Below are positions 45,435 through 57,719 of a stretch of 64,000 bases of DNA, one piece after another. Position 1 is the first letter of the stretch; each line of letters starts with the position of its first letter. The position numbers and the translations under genes are program-made. The stretch is from Ancistrus triradiatus (taxonomy: Eukaryota; Chordata; Actinopteri; Siluriformes; Loricariidae), in the NCBI GenBank assembly GCA_025084515.1, contig JAJAGP010002014.1:1-64000 (forward strand), read 5' to 3'. The notes under the pieces are model-generated. The model was not told the DNA's origin and made no database searches. It saw nothing but the letters and a program-made list of their open reading frames with translations.

Positions 45435-46743
45435 CAGTGGTGCTTGAATGTTTTGTGAACCCTTTAGAATTTTCTAATATTTCTGCATTAAATATGACCT
45501 AAAACATCATCAGATTTTCACACAAGTCCTAAAACGTAGATAAAGAGAACCCAGTTACACAAATTAAATAAAAATATTAATACTTGGGTCATTTATTTAT
45601 TGGGAGGAAAATGATCCAATATTCATATATTAGTGAGTGGCAAAAGTATGTGACCCTCTGCTTTCAGTATCTGGTGTTGACCCCCCTGTGCAGCAATAAC
45701 TGACAACTAAACCTTTACTGTAAACTGTTGATCAGTCCTGCACACCGGCTTGGAGGAATTTTAGCCCATTCCTCCATACAGAACAGCTTCAGCTCTGGGA
45801 TGTTGGTGGGTTTCCTCGCATTAGCTGCTCGCTTCAGGTCCTTCCACAACATTTCCATTGGATACTAAGGTCAGGACTTTGACTTGGGCCATTCCAAAAC
45901 ATGAACTTATTCTTCTTTAAAACCTTCTTTGGTGGGGGAACGGCTTGTGTGCTTAGGGGCGTTGTCTTGCTGCATGATCCACCTTCTCTTGGGATTCAGT
46001 TTATGGGTTCATGGAACAGATGTCCTGATATTTTCCTTTAGAATTTCTCTGATGTCATTTTTGTTTTCAGAATTCATTGTTCCATCAATGATGGCAAGCC
46101 GCCCTGCCCAGATGCAGTAAAAGTATAAAGTTTAGTTATTTAGTGCAGTAAAAAGGCAGGCCGAAACCATGATACTACCTCCACGCATGTTTCACAGATG
46201 AGATAGGTTCTTATGCTGGAATTGCAGTGTTTTTCCTTTCTCCAAACATAAACGCTTTTCTTTTAAACCAAAAAGTTCTATTTTGGTCTCATCCGTCCAC
46301 AAAAAAAAACATTCTTCCAATAGCCTTCTGGCTCGTCCACGTGATCTTTAGCAAACTGCAGACGACCAGCAATGTTCTTTTTGGGAGAGCAGTGGCTTTC
46401 TCCTTGCAGCCCTGCTATGCACCACATTGTTGTTCAGTGTTTTCTGATGATGGTGGACTCATGAAACATTAACATTAGCCAATGTGAGAGAGGCCTTCAG
46501 TTGCTTAACTAACTGCTAATCCTAGAGGTTCACATACTTTTGCCCACTCACTAATATGTAATATTGGATCATTTTCCTCAATAAATAAATGACAAAAAGC
46601 ATAATATTTTTGTCTCATTTGTTTAACTGGGTTCTCTTTATCTACTTTTAGGACTTGTGTGAAAATCTGATGATGTTTTAGATCATATTTATGCAGAAAT
46701 ATAGAAAATTCTAAAGGGTTCACAAACTTTCAAGCACCACTGT
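45435..46743 (-). mobile_element. Tc1-like transposon, family A, copy 6, internally deleted
   Basis: Left end cagtggtgcttgaatgtttt, right end 'caagcaccactgta'. It jumps at about 46505 from the transposase N-terminal half to the right subterminal region, so several hundred bases are missing. A foreign piece 'taaagtttagttatttagtg' sits at about 46126. Confidence 0.9.
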
Positions 46744-46884
46744 AGATTCTCCCATGAATAGCGCAAATTATGTAAACAGGCACTAAACAGCTATATATAG
46801 AGGATGTGTGTTGCAAAAGCTTTAGGAATAATTTATCATAATCATTTTCACTCGGTAACTCATAGCGATTTTTTTTACTACAAT
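46744..46884. other. Short spacer
   Basis: Nothing recognised. Confidence 0.3.
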
Positions 46885-47080
46885 AATTTAGTCAGATTTA
46901 TTTCTGTAACGCTTTGTTACTGGTCTCAAAGCTACTTTACTAATATCTAGGCCCACATACAGCGACAGTGGCAAGGAAAAACTATCTAAATGTGAGGAGG
47001 AAGAAACCTTGGAAGGACCAAGACTCAGAAAGGGACCCAACCTCCTTGGGCAGCCTAGATGTTATATTTTTGAAAGAAAT
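46885..47080 (+). repeat. Repeat family G, copy 5
   Basis: 'agtcagatttatttctgtaa', 'cgacagtggcaaggaaaaac', 'gaggaagaaaccttggaagg' and 'ccaacctccttgggcagcct' in the family order. Confidence 0.75.
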
Positions 47081-47720
47081 GATCTAAATAATAAATGTAT
47101 ACTAGTGTAAGTACACAGAAAATAAATAGAATTATTTAAATAGGGAATGTAATTAAATTATATATAATAAATCAAATAAACTAAAGAGAATACAAAACTA
47201 CAGGACAAATACTCACAATGACACAGTAATTTGAGTAGTCAATAATAAATAATGCAGCAACAGAACAATACAATCAGTCTTGAGCAGAAAATCAGAATCC
47301 GCAGTGTGAACGCAGCCTGGCTCTGATTTCTGAGTTTCCAGCTTACAGTAAGATCATGCCACACGGAGGCCTTTGCTTCCCTCATGGTGCCACCCAAGCT
47401 TTAAGGAACGGACACCCGAACTGATCGATCGACGTGCTTTATTTATGGAGTTTCTTAATGTGACCTTTGACATGCACTGTATTTATTTGAATGTTTTACA
47501 CAGGGAACCGATCCAGACGGGATCCTGACTTGTACCTGATTTAAAGTTCCCAAGTCTGGGATGGAACTTCGTTATTCCGGTACGAGCTGCAGTCTGGCGA
47601 GATTAGTTAGTCAGAAACGAATATCTCAGCACAGTGTTTGATTCTGATCGATACAAAGACCGCTGAATGAAGGGAGCTGAACCTCGGCAGAGAACAAATG
47701 TTAATATGACACATTTCTAC
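47081..47720 (+). other. Candidate cadherin 3'UTR segment
   Basis: After an A/T-rich part, about 47280-47720 is complex single-copy-looking sequence leading to an AATAAA. It could be the distal 3'UTR of the cadherin or unannotated spacer. Confidence 0.3.
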
Positions 47721-47726
47721 GTAAAT

Positions 47727-47732
47727 AAAGAT
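47727..47732 (+). terminator. Candidate poly(A) signal AATAAA
   Basis: 'taaataaagatttttgtcag' has AATAAA followed within 20 bases by a T-rich, GT-containing downstream region. It lies 3.2 kb after the cadherin stop. Confidence 0.35.
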
Positions 47733-48084
47733 TTTTGTCAGTTTTTACCTCACTTTATCCTGGTCAGAGTCATGGAGGGGACCGGTGCCTATCCCAGTCC
47801 AATGTAGGGTCAGCAGACATGATGCCCGACCCAGCTGAAAGGCAACGCCTGGACTCGAACTCAGGTCCCTACAGTGGCAGTCTCACCCATACAAAACATA
47901 TTAACTAAATTAAGCCTACCCTCACCCATCACTTTACCAGGTACCCTTCCTTGTTTCTACATTATTCAGTTGATCAGCTCCACTTCCTGTATAGAAGCAA
48001 TTTGTAGTTCTATAATTACAGACTGTAGTCCATCTGTTTCTCTACCACCTGTCCTCTGATGGTCCGAACCCCCACAGGACCAGC

Positions 48085-48410
48085 ACGGATCAGGTACTAT
48101 TTGGGTGGTGAATCATTCTCAGCACTGCACTGACGCTGATATGCTGGTACAAGTGGACCAGACACAGCAGTGCTGCTGGAGTTTAGAAACACTGTTCACT
48201 CTATTAGACACATCTACCATATTGCTCCACTTTGTAGATGTAAAGTCAGAGACAATTTGTGTTCGTCATCCTCTAATCCTCCATCAGTGCTCACAGGACG
48301 CTGCCTACAGGATGCTGGTGGCTGGACATTTTTGGTTGGTGGACTATTTTCACTGTGGTGTTTAAGAACTCCAGCAGCACTGCTGTGTCTGATCCCCTAT
48401 GTACACACGC
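48085..48410. repeat. Dispersed palindromic repeat
   Basis: Starts near 'ggtgaatcattctcagcact' and contains 'cagacacagcagtgctgctg' at about 48160 and its inverted counterpart 'ccagcagcactgctgtgtct' at about 48371. The arrangement matches a common ostariophysan repeat as I remember it. Confidence 0.6.
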
Positions 48411-48854
48411 AGGTGAGCATCGTTTAACGTCGGCATTGCGTTCTCTGACACAGGACGTTGACTGGACATGACCATGTAGGCACGTAGTGTATTATTTTAG
48501 ACAATAGTACCAATTAAAACACAATACGTTTAGTACAGTACTGTACTATGCAGTAATCCCTATCTTTGTATCTTTTATAACATTTTATACACTTTCCAAG
48601 AACGAAAACGAAAGGAACGTTACCGTGTTGTTTTCTGCCTTCAAGATTGCGATTCTCTTTTCGGTCAGCAGGTGTCGCAAGAGTTTGCTCGTATTAGCTT
48701 TCTGTCATTCACACCTGAATGATATGTATACTAGACAGATTTTTATGTCTTATTATAATTCTTAAGACCTCGGTCGTTCAAGCGGACAGACGTAGATGAG
48801 AAGGATGTTAGATGGTGCTTATCTGTATATGTAATTTTTTTAAAGACATTCTCT

Positions 48855-49070
48855 TCTGGTGGTTCAGTGGGGAGAAGGCTGCTGTATAAGGCAGTTCCTG
48901 AGGGCCTGGGTTCGAATCCCATGTAAGGTGTGAGACATTAAGGTTGGGCGATCCGTGCAGAACCCTGTGATGGACTGGTGCCCTATAAAGGGTGCATCTC
49001 TGCAACCAGTGAAATCCACTTTAGGCTCCATACCCGTTCCTGTGACCCTGAGCAAGGATAAGCTGGGGTA
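48855..49070 (+). repeat. SINE-like element, third family
   Basis: 'ctggtggttcagtggggaga' with 'cctgggttcgaatcccatg' gives A- and B-box-like signals. It continues 'tgtgatggactggtgcccta', a typical fish SINE body. Confidence 0.55.
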
Positions 49071-49122
49071 AGTTTAACATGAAGCATGTGCTTCTGTTTC
49101 ACTCTATAAACTCAGCTCTCTA

Positions 49123-50186
49123 CAATGGTGCTTAAAAGTTTGTGAACTCTTTAGAATTTTTTATATTTCTGCATAAATATGACCGAAAACATCATCAGAT
49201 TTTCACACAAGTCCTAAAAGTAGATAAAGAGAACCCAGTTACACAAATGAGACAAAAATATTATACTTGGTCAATTATTTTTTATCAATGATGGCAAATC
49301 GTCCTGGCCCAGATGCAGCAAAACAGGCCCAAACCATGATACTACCACCACCATGTTTCACAGATGAGGTAAGGTTCTTATAGCCTTCTGGCTCGTCCAC
49401 GTGATCTTTAGCAAACTGCAGACGAGCAGCAATGTTCTTTTTGGAGAGCAGTGGCTTTCTCCTTGTAGCCCTGCCATGCACACCATTGTTGTTCAGTGTT
49501 CTTCTGATGGTGGACGCATGAACATTAACATTAGCCAATGTGAGAGAGGCCTTCAGCTGCTTAGAAGTTACCCTGGGCTCCTTTGTGACCTCACCAACTA
49601 TTACACTCCTTGCTCTTGGAGTGATCTTTGTTGGTCGACCACTCCTGGGGAGGGTAACAATGGTCTTGGATTTCCTCCATTTGTACACAATCTGTCTGAC
49701 TGTGGATTGGTGGAGTCCAAACTCTTTAGAGATGGTTTTGCACCTTTTCCAGGCCTGATGAGCATCAACAACCGTCTTTTTTTCTGAGCTCCTCAGAAAT
49801 CTCTTTGTTCGTACCATGACACACTTCCACAAACATGTGCTGTGAAAGAGCAGACTTTGATAGATCCCTGTTCTTTAAATAAAACAGGGTGCCCACTCAC
49901 ACCTGATTGGGCATCCCATTGATTGAAACAACCTGACTCTAATTTCAACCTTCAATTAACGGCTAATCCTAGAGGGTCACATACTTTTGCCCACTCGCTA
50001 ATATGTAATATTGGATCATTTTCCTCAATAAATAAATGACCAAGTAGAATCATTTTGTCTCATTTGTTAACTGGGTTCTCTTTATCTACTTTTAGGACTT
50101 GTGTGAAAATCTGATGATGTTTTAGGTCATATTGATGCAGAAATATAGAAAATTCTAAAGGGTTCACAAACTTTCAAGCACCACTG
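49123..50186 (-). mobile_element. Tc1-like transposon, family A, copy 7, internally deleted
   Basis: Left end caatggtgcttaaaagtttg, right end 'caagcaccactg', TA at both sides. Internal deletions at about 49277 and 49380 remove the C-terminal half of transposase. The N-terminal half is unusually well kept: 185 codons stay open on the minus strand (49275-49832). Confidence 0.92.
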
Positions 50187-51147
50187 TATAAATGAGCACA
50201 TCCTTATTTTGTTTAGTTGTGTAAATCTGATCTTTTCCGTTACTTCAGTCTGATCTGTGAATCAAGTTCGTACTGTATAAGAAAAGACTGCAGAGACTGT
50301 TGGGAAATTAGATTTTTTTAAAAAGGCTAAAAAATATAATCAGAAAAAAAAAACATTATGGCTGAAAAGGTTTTCAGCGACTTGTATTAATATAGTTCTA
50401 TTTTTTGTTACGTCTTAAAAGGCCCTGACTTTATATTTTGTACGAAGAACCAGTCCTGTAAAACAGCTACCATTAAAAATGGTGTGTACATCCTTATTGA
50501 CTGACCGAACTGTATTATTTGTATTCAATCGAAACACTGCACTGGTCTAACAGAATGATCCAGGTAATCGTGCACAACCCCAGTACAGTCCATGCTGGTT
50601 TAGTGATCACATCATGAACACTGCAAAGCCGACCAACATAAACCAGTCCACTATCCAAATAAACCTTACGACTTTGCCGTGCCATGTACATGCTGTATAG
50701 ATGTGTTTTCTAAGGATCTAACGTCTAAAGTACTTCTTTTTGTATATACATTTTAATTAATAAAACGTTTCCCTCCAGCAGTTCGGTGTTCTTGTTTTTC
50801 CTGCAGCTGTCATTTTCTTTTTGTGTGAATTGCTCGCACAGGTTCTTAGTTCTGTTTTAATAGGTGAGATTGGAGGTGAGGCTTGTAAAAATCCTCACAA
50901 AGTCTGAGCCTGTTCTTCTCCAAAAAAAGCCACGTTCATGCAACCCATGGCCTGATCCAAACGTTTGAGGATAAAGTGAAATGCACAGATGCTGCAGATG
51001 CCTTTGAAGAGACCTCGTGTTTATCAGTCCAGAATAAGACCGTGTCTACAAATAGAGGAACCTTAGTACTTCTGCTACTCTCTAAAGAATCGATCGTCCT
51101 GAAAAGATCACAACAAGAGCACAATGATTAAGGAGGTGAAAGGAAGC
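50187..51147. other. Intergenic or distal 3'UTR sequence
   Basis: Single-copy-looking sequence. The part at about 50640-50770 looks like the end of a transcript (see the poly(A) signal). Confidence 0.35.
50759..50764 (+). terminator. Candidate distal poly(A) signal AATAAA
   Basis: 'ttaattaataaaacgtttcc' followed by 'gttcggtgttcttgttttt', a GU/U-rich downstream element. If used by the cadherin, its 3'UTR would be about 6.2 kb and would contain two Tc1 copies. Confidence 0.4.
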
Positions 51148-51297
51148 CAAGTCAGATTTATTTCGGTAGCACTTTTTACAATTCAGCATCGTCTCAAGGC
51201 AACTTTGCAATTTTAGATTATCTATATCTAGGGCCAATCCCAAATTGAGCACGTCTAGGGCGACAGTGGCAAGGAAAAACTCCCTAAACATTTACAT
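51148..51297 (+). repeat. Repeat family G, copy 6, left half
   Basis: 'aagtcagatttatttcggta' to 'ggcaaggaaaaactccctaa'. The element resumes at 51487 after a SINE. Confidence 0.75.
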
Positions 51298-51486
51298 TAC
51301 ATTTACAGCATTTAGCAGACGCCCTTATCCAGAGCAACTTACTATTGATACAGTCTTACAATCCGAGCTATTGTGGGTTAAGGCCTTGCCCCAGAACCCG
51401 ACCGTGGCAGCTTGGCAGAGGTGGGATTGAACCCTAGACCTTCTAGTCCATAGTCCAGTATCTTTACCACTAGGCTACCACAGTCC
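51298..51486 (-). repeat. tRNA-derived SINE nested in family G repeat
   Basis: An inverted SINE with tail 'catttagcagacgcccttat', body and head 'aggctaccacagtc' sits between 'ctccctaaaca' and 'cctaaacgttataagg' of the host repeat. A short 'cctaaac' is present on both sides, consistent with a target duplication. Confidence 0.85.
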
Positions 51487-51550
51487 TAAACGTTATAAGG
51501 AAGAAACCTTGGGAGGACCATGACTCAAAGGGACCCGACCTCCTTAGGTG
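51487..51550 (+). repeat. Repeat family G, copy 6, right half
   Basis: Continues 'aaggaagaaaccttgggagg' and 'acccgacctccttagg'. Confidence 0.7.
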
Positions 51551-53347
51551 AAAATAAGCCAAAACAAACCCAAAAATCATAAAATATGCCTGTTAACACT
51601 GCAACAAATTAAGCCTGCCAACAGACTGCAGACAAATTCCTAGTTCTGGACTACACCAAAGTAATATTCCAAACAGCCAGGTAGTGTTTGGTTTACCAAG
51701 AACTTCAGACATAGCAGAATAAGGGTTGAACAATTCTGGTCTTGGGAGAGTCAGAATCCAGCACTGAATAGTAATCTGACTGCACAACAAAAGAGCTGCA
51801 GCTGTACATGTGCTTTTGTTACTTATTAAAATGTGGGTCAGCTAAATGGAAGTAGTCCTAATAGTTGCAGTACACTTGAGTAAGGCCACAGCTCTTTGTT
51901 TGACTAACTGCTATGTGTGGGTTTGGAGGAAGGGGTGCTTTAGTAGGGCTGAAATGTGGAGCTATGGGGGTATGGGGGAGCTGAAGCCGGCTGACGTCTC
52001 CTTTCCCAGGCCATCACAATTGCACATAAGAGGAGCTTTGTGAGCTAAGGAGCCCTACGGTCCCTCCACCTGCCAGCTGTCTGGAGAAACCATGGGACTC
52101 CCCAAAACAGCTTTGGCAGTGCAGCAAGTCCGGACTCTGAGTGAGTTCACATGCACTTAATAATCCGACTACGGCAGAAACTCAGATTTAGTCAGTAATC
52201 CGATCAGCGAAGACACCTGCACTGGAGTCATCAGATAATGGGAAACCTCCAGGTGTACGTGACTCGGATTTCTACTTTGCAACCAGCCAATAGTCTCTCA
52301 GAAAGATGTAAACTTCCATTTTTTATATTAAATAATCCAATTCTTCATTTTCTTACGTATATATTGCGTTTCGGAGTCTCCACACAGTATTCGATAGCCG
52401 TTTAACAGGTGTTTAGCGTTACATTCCAGGGTTGCCAGATCCCACAACACAATCCTCCACCTGGTGGATGCAAATGTCTGCTCCTGTAATGCTTCAGTTC
52501 CCCGACACAAACATTTCACACTGAATTCAAAACGATAGTTCTCCCTCTGTCTCTCATTAATGACACCAGCTTGACTATTAAGACTAAAGCAGAATGGCGA
52601 AACAACAGACTTGGTTGGGGACCCTGCTCAAATTTAACTGCTGATTTAACAATACAGCTGTAAAAATGAACAACTTTTTTTACATTATCTTTGGTCAGGG
52701 TTGAGAGGGGTCTGGCAACAGCTACCCATGTTAATAAACTGCCACCCTATCCAGGGCATGCTCACACGCGCGGGGGTAAAATAAACACGAAACGAATTTA
52801 AAACTAAAGAGTACGGGGTGTGTGGAGTAGTACAAACATTTACTTAAAAAAATATATCACCCCAGTAAAAGTATTTATCCAGTAATTACATAGCACTTAA
52901 GTACTGTGTCACTCACTACATGGGGTTCAATTATACACGAGTATATAACGTATTTAAACATGAAACTGAGATATTTGTGTATCAAACTACATTTGTTAAA
53001 GTAATTTCTGATTATAGGTGACAAAAGATGGCATTTTACAGAAACCTGGTGTGCAGTATAGCCCAAATCCATGGGCTACACAAACGGGTAGAAATGCACA
53101 AACGATATCGGTTCAAACACAAACAACCCATATTCACCATCTCACAACAAGCAGCCACCTCACACCAGTGATTTATTATTTAAAAGAAGAATATAAAACA
53201 TGGCTTACCTTTTCATATTCCTCTTGTATTATATTCATTCGGACTGAATCCAGTTAATCCAGACTTGGGGCTGAAGTCCGAGACAGCTTCCGTTTCATAT
53301 GGACTGCAAGAAACTAGTTTAAAAGTAGCTCAATGTTAAGTCCTATA
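51551..53347. other. Intergenic sequence, no gene recognised
   Basis: About 1.8 kb with no long or protein-like frame. The part at 52140-52290 ('ttcacatgcacttaataatc') resembles dispersed sequence also seen near 57745 and 30230. Confidence 0.4.
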
Positions 53348-54705
53348 CAGTAAAAAGTATTTAGTCAGCCACTGATTGTGCAAGTTCTCCTACTTGCAGA
53401 TCTCCTCTAAAGCAGTGATGTTTTGGGGCAACATGGACTTTCAACTCCCTCCACAAATTTTCTATGGGGCTGAGGTCTGGAGACTGGCTAGGCCACTCCA
53501 GGACCTGGAAATGCCTTTTATGGAGCCACTCCTTCGTTGCCTGAGCGGTGTGTTTGGGATCATTGTCATGCTGGAAGATCCAGCCACGTTCCATCTTCAA
53601 TGCTCTCACTGATGGAAGGAGGTTTTGGCTTAAAATCTCACCATACATGGCCCCGTTCATTCTTCCATTAACACGGATCAGTCGTCCTGTCCCCTCTGCA
53701 GAAAAACAAGCCCAAGCATGAGGTTTCCACCCCCATGCTTCACAGTAGGTATGGGTGTTCTGGGATGCAACTCACAGCATTCTTCTTCCTCCAAACACGA
53801 CCAGTTGAGTTTTTACCAGAAAGTTCCATTTTTGGTTTCATCTGACCACATGATATTCTCCCCATCCCAATCTTCTGGCTTGATCATCCATATGTTTCTC
53901 TGGCAACTTCATACAGGCCTGGACATGTACTGGCTTAAGCAGGGGGGACATGCCTGGCACTGCAGGATCTGAGTCCCTCCTCAGCTTAGTGTTGTTACTG
54001 ATGGTAGCCTTTGTTACTTTGGTCCCAGCTCTCTGAAGGTCATTTCATCAGGTCCCTCCGTGTAGTTTCTGGGGATTTTTGCTCACTGTTCTCATGATTC
54101 ATTTTGGACCCACGGTATGGAGATCTTGCGTGGAAGCCCCAGATCGAGGGAGATTATCAAATGGTCTTGTATGTCTTCCATTTTCTTACAATTGCTCCCA
54201 CAGTTTGATTTATTCACACCAACCTGGCTTGCCTATTGTAGATTCCACTCTTCCCAGCCTGCTGCAGGTCCTACAATTTTCTTCCTGGTTGTCCTTAGAC
54301 AGCTTCTTTGGCCTTGGCCATGGTTGAGTTTGGAGTCTGACTGTTTGAGGCTGTGGGGGGGGACAGGTGTCTTTATATACAGATAACGAGAGTCAAACAG
54401 GTGCCCATAATAATTACAGGGAACGAGTGGAGGACAGAAGAGCTTCTTAAAGAAGTTGTTACAGGTCTGAGAGAAGCCAGAAATCGATGCTTGTTTGTGG
54501 GTGACCAAATACGTATTTTTCACCATGATTTACTATTAAATTCTTTAAAAATCCTACAATGTGATTTCCTGGGATTTTTTTTCTCATTGTGTCTCTCATA
54601 GCTGAAGTGTAGCTTATGATGAAAATTACAGACCTCTCCTCATCTTTCTAAGTAGGAGAACTCTTGCACAAGCAGTGGCTGACTAAATACTTTTTTGCCC
54701 CACTG
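53348..54705 (-). mobile_element. Tc1-like transposon, family B, copy 3
   Basis: Left end cagtaaaaagtatttagtca, right end 'cttttttgccccactg' with TA outside. It is deleted by about 290 bases after the left end (jump at about 53397). The minus strand retains the DDE-region phrases GWIFQHDNDPKHTAQATKEW and LSPIENLWRELK over 99 codons, but frames are otherwise broken. Confidence 0.92.
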
Positions 54706-54739
54706 TAACTGCGTATACAAGGTGAATATTAGTGGTTAA

Positions 54740-55330
54740 AATTAAAATTTTAAAAAGTTTTTTGTGTCAAACAACGAAAACACAAAAGCGAAAAGTTAAG
54801 ACTACACGCGATTTACTCATTAGAAAATGTGGCCACGCCACATCAAAAAATAAAAAATAAATCCAGTGTTTCCTTACATCTACTTTTATTTTCATTAGCA
54901 GACTATTTACATTCAGATTTTCTTGTTTTAAATAACATCTCCAGTTCTGCATTTCAGACCTGCACACGTTCAAAAAAAAGTTGGGACATTAAAGCATTTA
55001 CCACTTTGTAACATTTGTCCATTTCCTTCTCACGATACTCAGAACATTTGGATCCCCCCGAGGATACAAAGCGATGATAGATGTTGTTCAGGTGTCATTT
55101 TGTCTCATTCTTCCTGTAAACACATCTTAAGGTGTTGCAACAAAACGACTCATCACATTTTTTGTTTCAAAATTCTCTACACATTCTCTCTGTGTACATA
55201 CAGCAGGCATGTGGTTTGTTGCATTGTCTTGCTGAAAAATGCATGGACGTCCCTGGAAATGTCGTCTTGAAGGCATTTTTTAATGTTTGTTCTAAAATCC
55301 GGGGAGCAAGGCAAAATCAAACAAGGTACA
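54740..55330 (-). mobile_element. DNA transposon remnant (same family as 2760-3165)
   Basis: 'aaaaaagttgggacattaaa' near one end, 'gtctcattcttcctgtaaac', 'gcattgtcttgctgaaaaat' and 'gcatggacgtccctggaaat' are phrases of a widespread fish DNA transposon. No open transposase frame remains. Confidence 0.55.
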
Positions 55331-57614
55331 TTTAAGTATAATGACATGGCACTTGCTCCCATTTAAGACCATGATTCACCTCAGCTTTACTCATAGCAGA
55401 GTCTCGAGTGTGCTAGTTGTTAAAAACATTGGAAAGTCCACAGTTTGGACTCAGGATGTTAAGGGACGTTTTTGAAATTTACAGCACATGTACCCTGTTG
55501 TTTTAAGTTTGTTGCATTAGCACTTGTATTCCATTTTAAAGGGTGATTTGTCACTTTGTTTCGCACAAAAAATTAAACACATTATTTATTACAGAAAAGA
55601 AAGGAAAGTCTGAACATCAGTGCTCATTTAAATAATCGGATACTTTCAATTATCATAGGGGTCACTTTAGTGTACTAGGGTTGTAAAAACACAGTGACTC
55701 ATGATTAAATTTTATAAAGAATATAATCTATTGTAACAACAGATTTTTCACTGATGAATGAATGGGGCACTGATTCCAAATTAAATCCTAATTTCATTGT
55801 TGACAATAGTCCAATGACACTAAAGGCATCATCTTACTGTAGCTGCTTCACCACATTAAATAACCAGATGCAAAATATTCCTTTCTATTTCTGAAGAAAT
55901 AACTCGTGTACTTTCCTTCAATAAAAATCTAAACTAGAAACTTTAGTCCCCTGCAATTAAACAGACGAGTCCCAGAACACGGACAGTATGACTAAACTGG
56001 AATTGGATTGAGGTGAGATGGCGACGAAATCAAGAACTTAAATCTAATTAGACGATGCATCAATCATCCACCTTGACGAAGAGGACACCTCCCCAGTTTT
56101 CTTGCTTGTTCCAGTTTCACAGCAGCATGAAGAATCAATTTTATATTGTTTTCCTATGATACAGATTCAGAAAATAAAACCAGCACATGAACCAAATTCA
56201 CTCCTTTAATATTTCACATTGAGCCAGGAACTCGAGTCCTGATGATGGTATGTACACGTACTCTTATATACACTTTTACAGGGTTCATTTCGCACCAGCT
56301 TATTATACAGGCACTGTGCGACCCCCACCCGTCTGGGAGCCCAAAACAAATTTGTCAAGTTTTGCTACAAACGTAAGTCCCAGCACAACACTGCATCTTA
56401 CAGTAACTCATAAATAACAAGCACGCTTTAGGAATTAAATACTTGCCTTTGGCAACAGAAAGAAAGCAATTCATTACCATGTGAAATTCCTACACGTTAA
56501 AATAGACAAAAAAAAGGTATTAACATAAATATGTAATACTTCTTAAAATTCATTAAAAGAGATCCACGGAGGAAAACCGAGCAGAAATGTGTTCCTGGGA
56601 AGAACAATGGAAAGTTGCAGCACCATGCTGCATCGGTTCACTTCACAGGTGAAGAGCAGCAGATATCCTATGGCAATGTAGTTTAGTTCAAGAACATTCA
56701 TCACACACACAAACAACCTACAGAATGAGCAACCCGGACAAAACACCGATTGCTCCTGGTACGAGAAAAAGCCTGATATTCTTTAAAGGCTTAAATAGTT
56801 GTAAACATTCGATGCGTTCACATGCGCAGTAGAATCCGGCAGCAATCTGATTAGACTGGTCACAGATGCTTCAGAGGTATGAATGGTTAAGGCCTGAACC
56901 TGGAATCTGACTCCCTACAGCAGCACCTCTACATGTTATGCAATTGTAACGGCTCATTTTGCATTTCCTCCATTATCCACCCCCAAAATATACAGGTCTC
57001 TACATGTAGTGAAGCTGTTTGACTAGTAAGCTGGTAATCCAGTAGGTCAAAAACTCAGCCAGGCAGAGCTCATGAACTACGTTATGATGTACATCAAATG
57101 TGTGCACACATGGGCCCTGTGCTGCCAGTTAGTCCCCAACTTTTTCCACATTGACGAACAAGACAGTGCTTTTGGATGCAACTTTTGGTCCAGGATCTCT
57201 TCTCAAGTCTTCCAGTTCTCATACTGTAGCTACCCTGTCGCAGTAGTGATCCTGCTGGAATGTGTGGTCATAAGCACCATTTTCGGCGCTCGCACCGAAC
57301 CTAAATTAATCAGATTAACACGCCAAGACTTGCTCGATTTGTTTGGCATTTGTTAAACGGACCAGTTATAACCAGATCACTGCCAGACCGACGCATGCAA
57401 ACGCACGCCGAGGCTCTGAAGGGCACCCTGGCCATCTCAGGAGCTTACGTTAGAGAAGGTAAAATCGTGGCAGCGCACCTCGGCGTGTAAAGCTCCAATG
57501 CGGACGTTGGACGAGTCCGGTCCAGGCCCGGCACGGGTCCGTAAGACGTAAAGAGTAAGGCATTCTTGCCCTGCAGCTGCCAGATTAGAAATGGGTGTAA
57601 CAGTCAGCCGAGTC
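55331..57614 (-). other. Intergenic region and probable ccne2 3'UTR
   Basis: Directly downstream (minus strand) of the ccne2 stop. The sequence is mostly single-copy in appearance. Minus-strand AATAAA (plus-strand tttatt) occurs at 55585-55590 and is a possible, unproven end signal. No other gene seen. Confidence 0.4.
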
Positions 57615-57719
57615 TCACACAGAGGGCTTCTCTGTGCTCTTGGGTGGAGTCAGCAGACCTCCTACAGGGGCTGGAGATAACCGGTCCAAGTTCTCCTGCT
57701 GTCTCTGATGGGCGTCGTT
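57615..57719 (-). CDS. ccne2: ccne2 last exon: C-terminus with phosphodegron
   Basis: On the minus strand, the acceptor cag lies at 57720-57722. Phase is 0 in and the TGA stop is at 57615-57617. It encodes NDAHQRQQENLDRLSPAPVG, then GLLTPPKSTEKPSV. The TPPKS motif and SP site match the regulatory tail of E-type cyclins. Confidence 0.95.
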   Translation of the reverse strand, partial: NDAHQRQQENLDRLSPAPVGGLLTPPKSTEKPSV

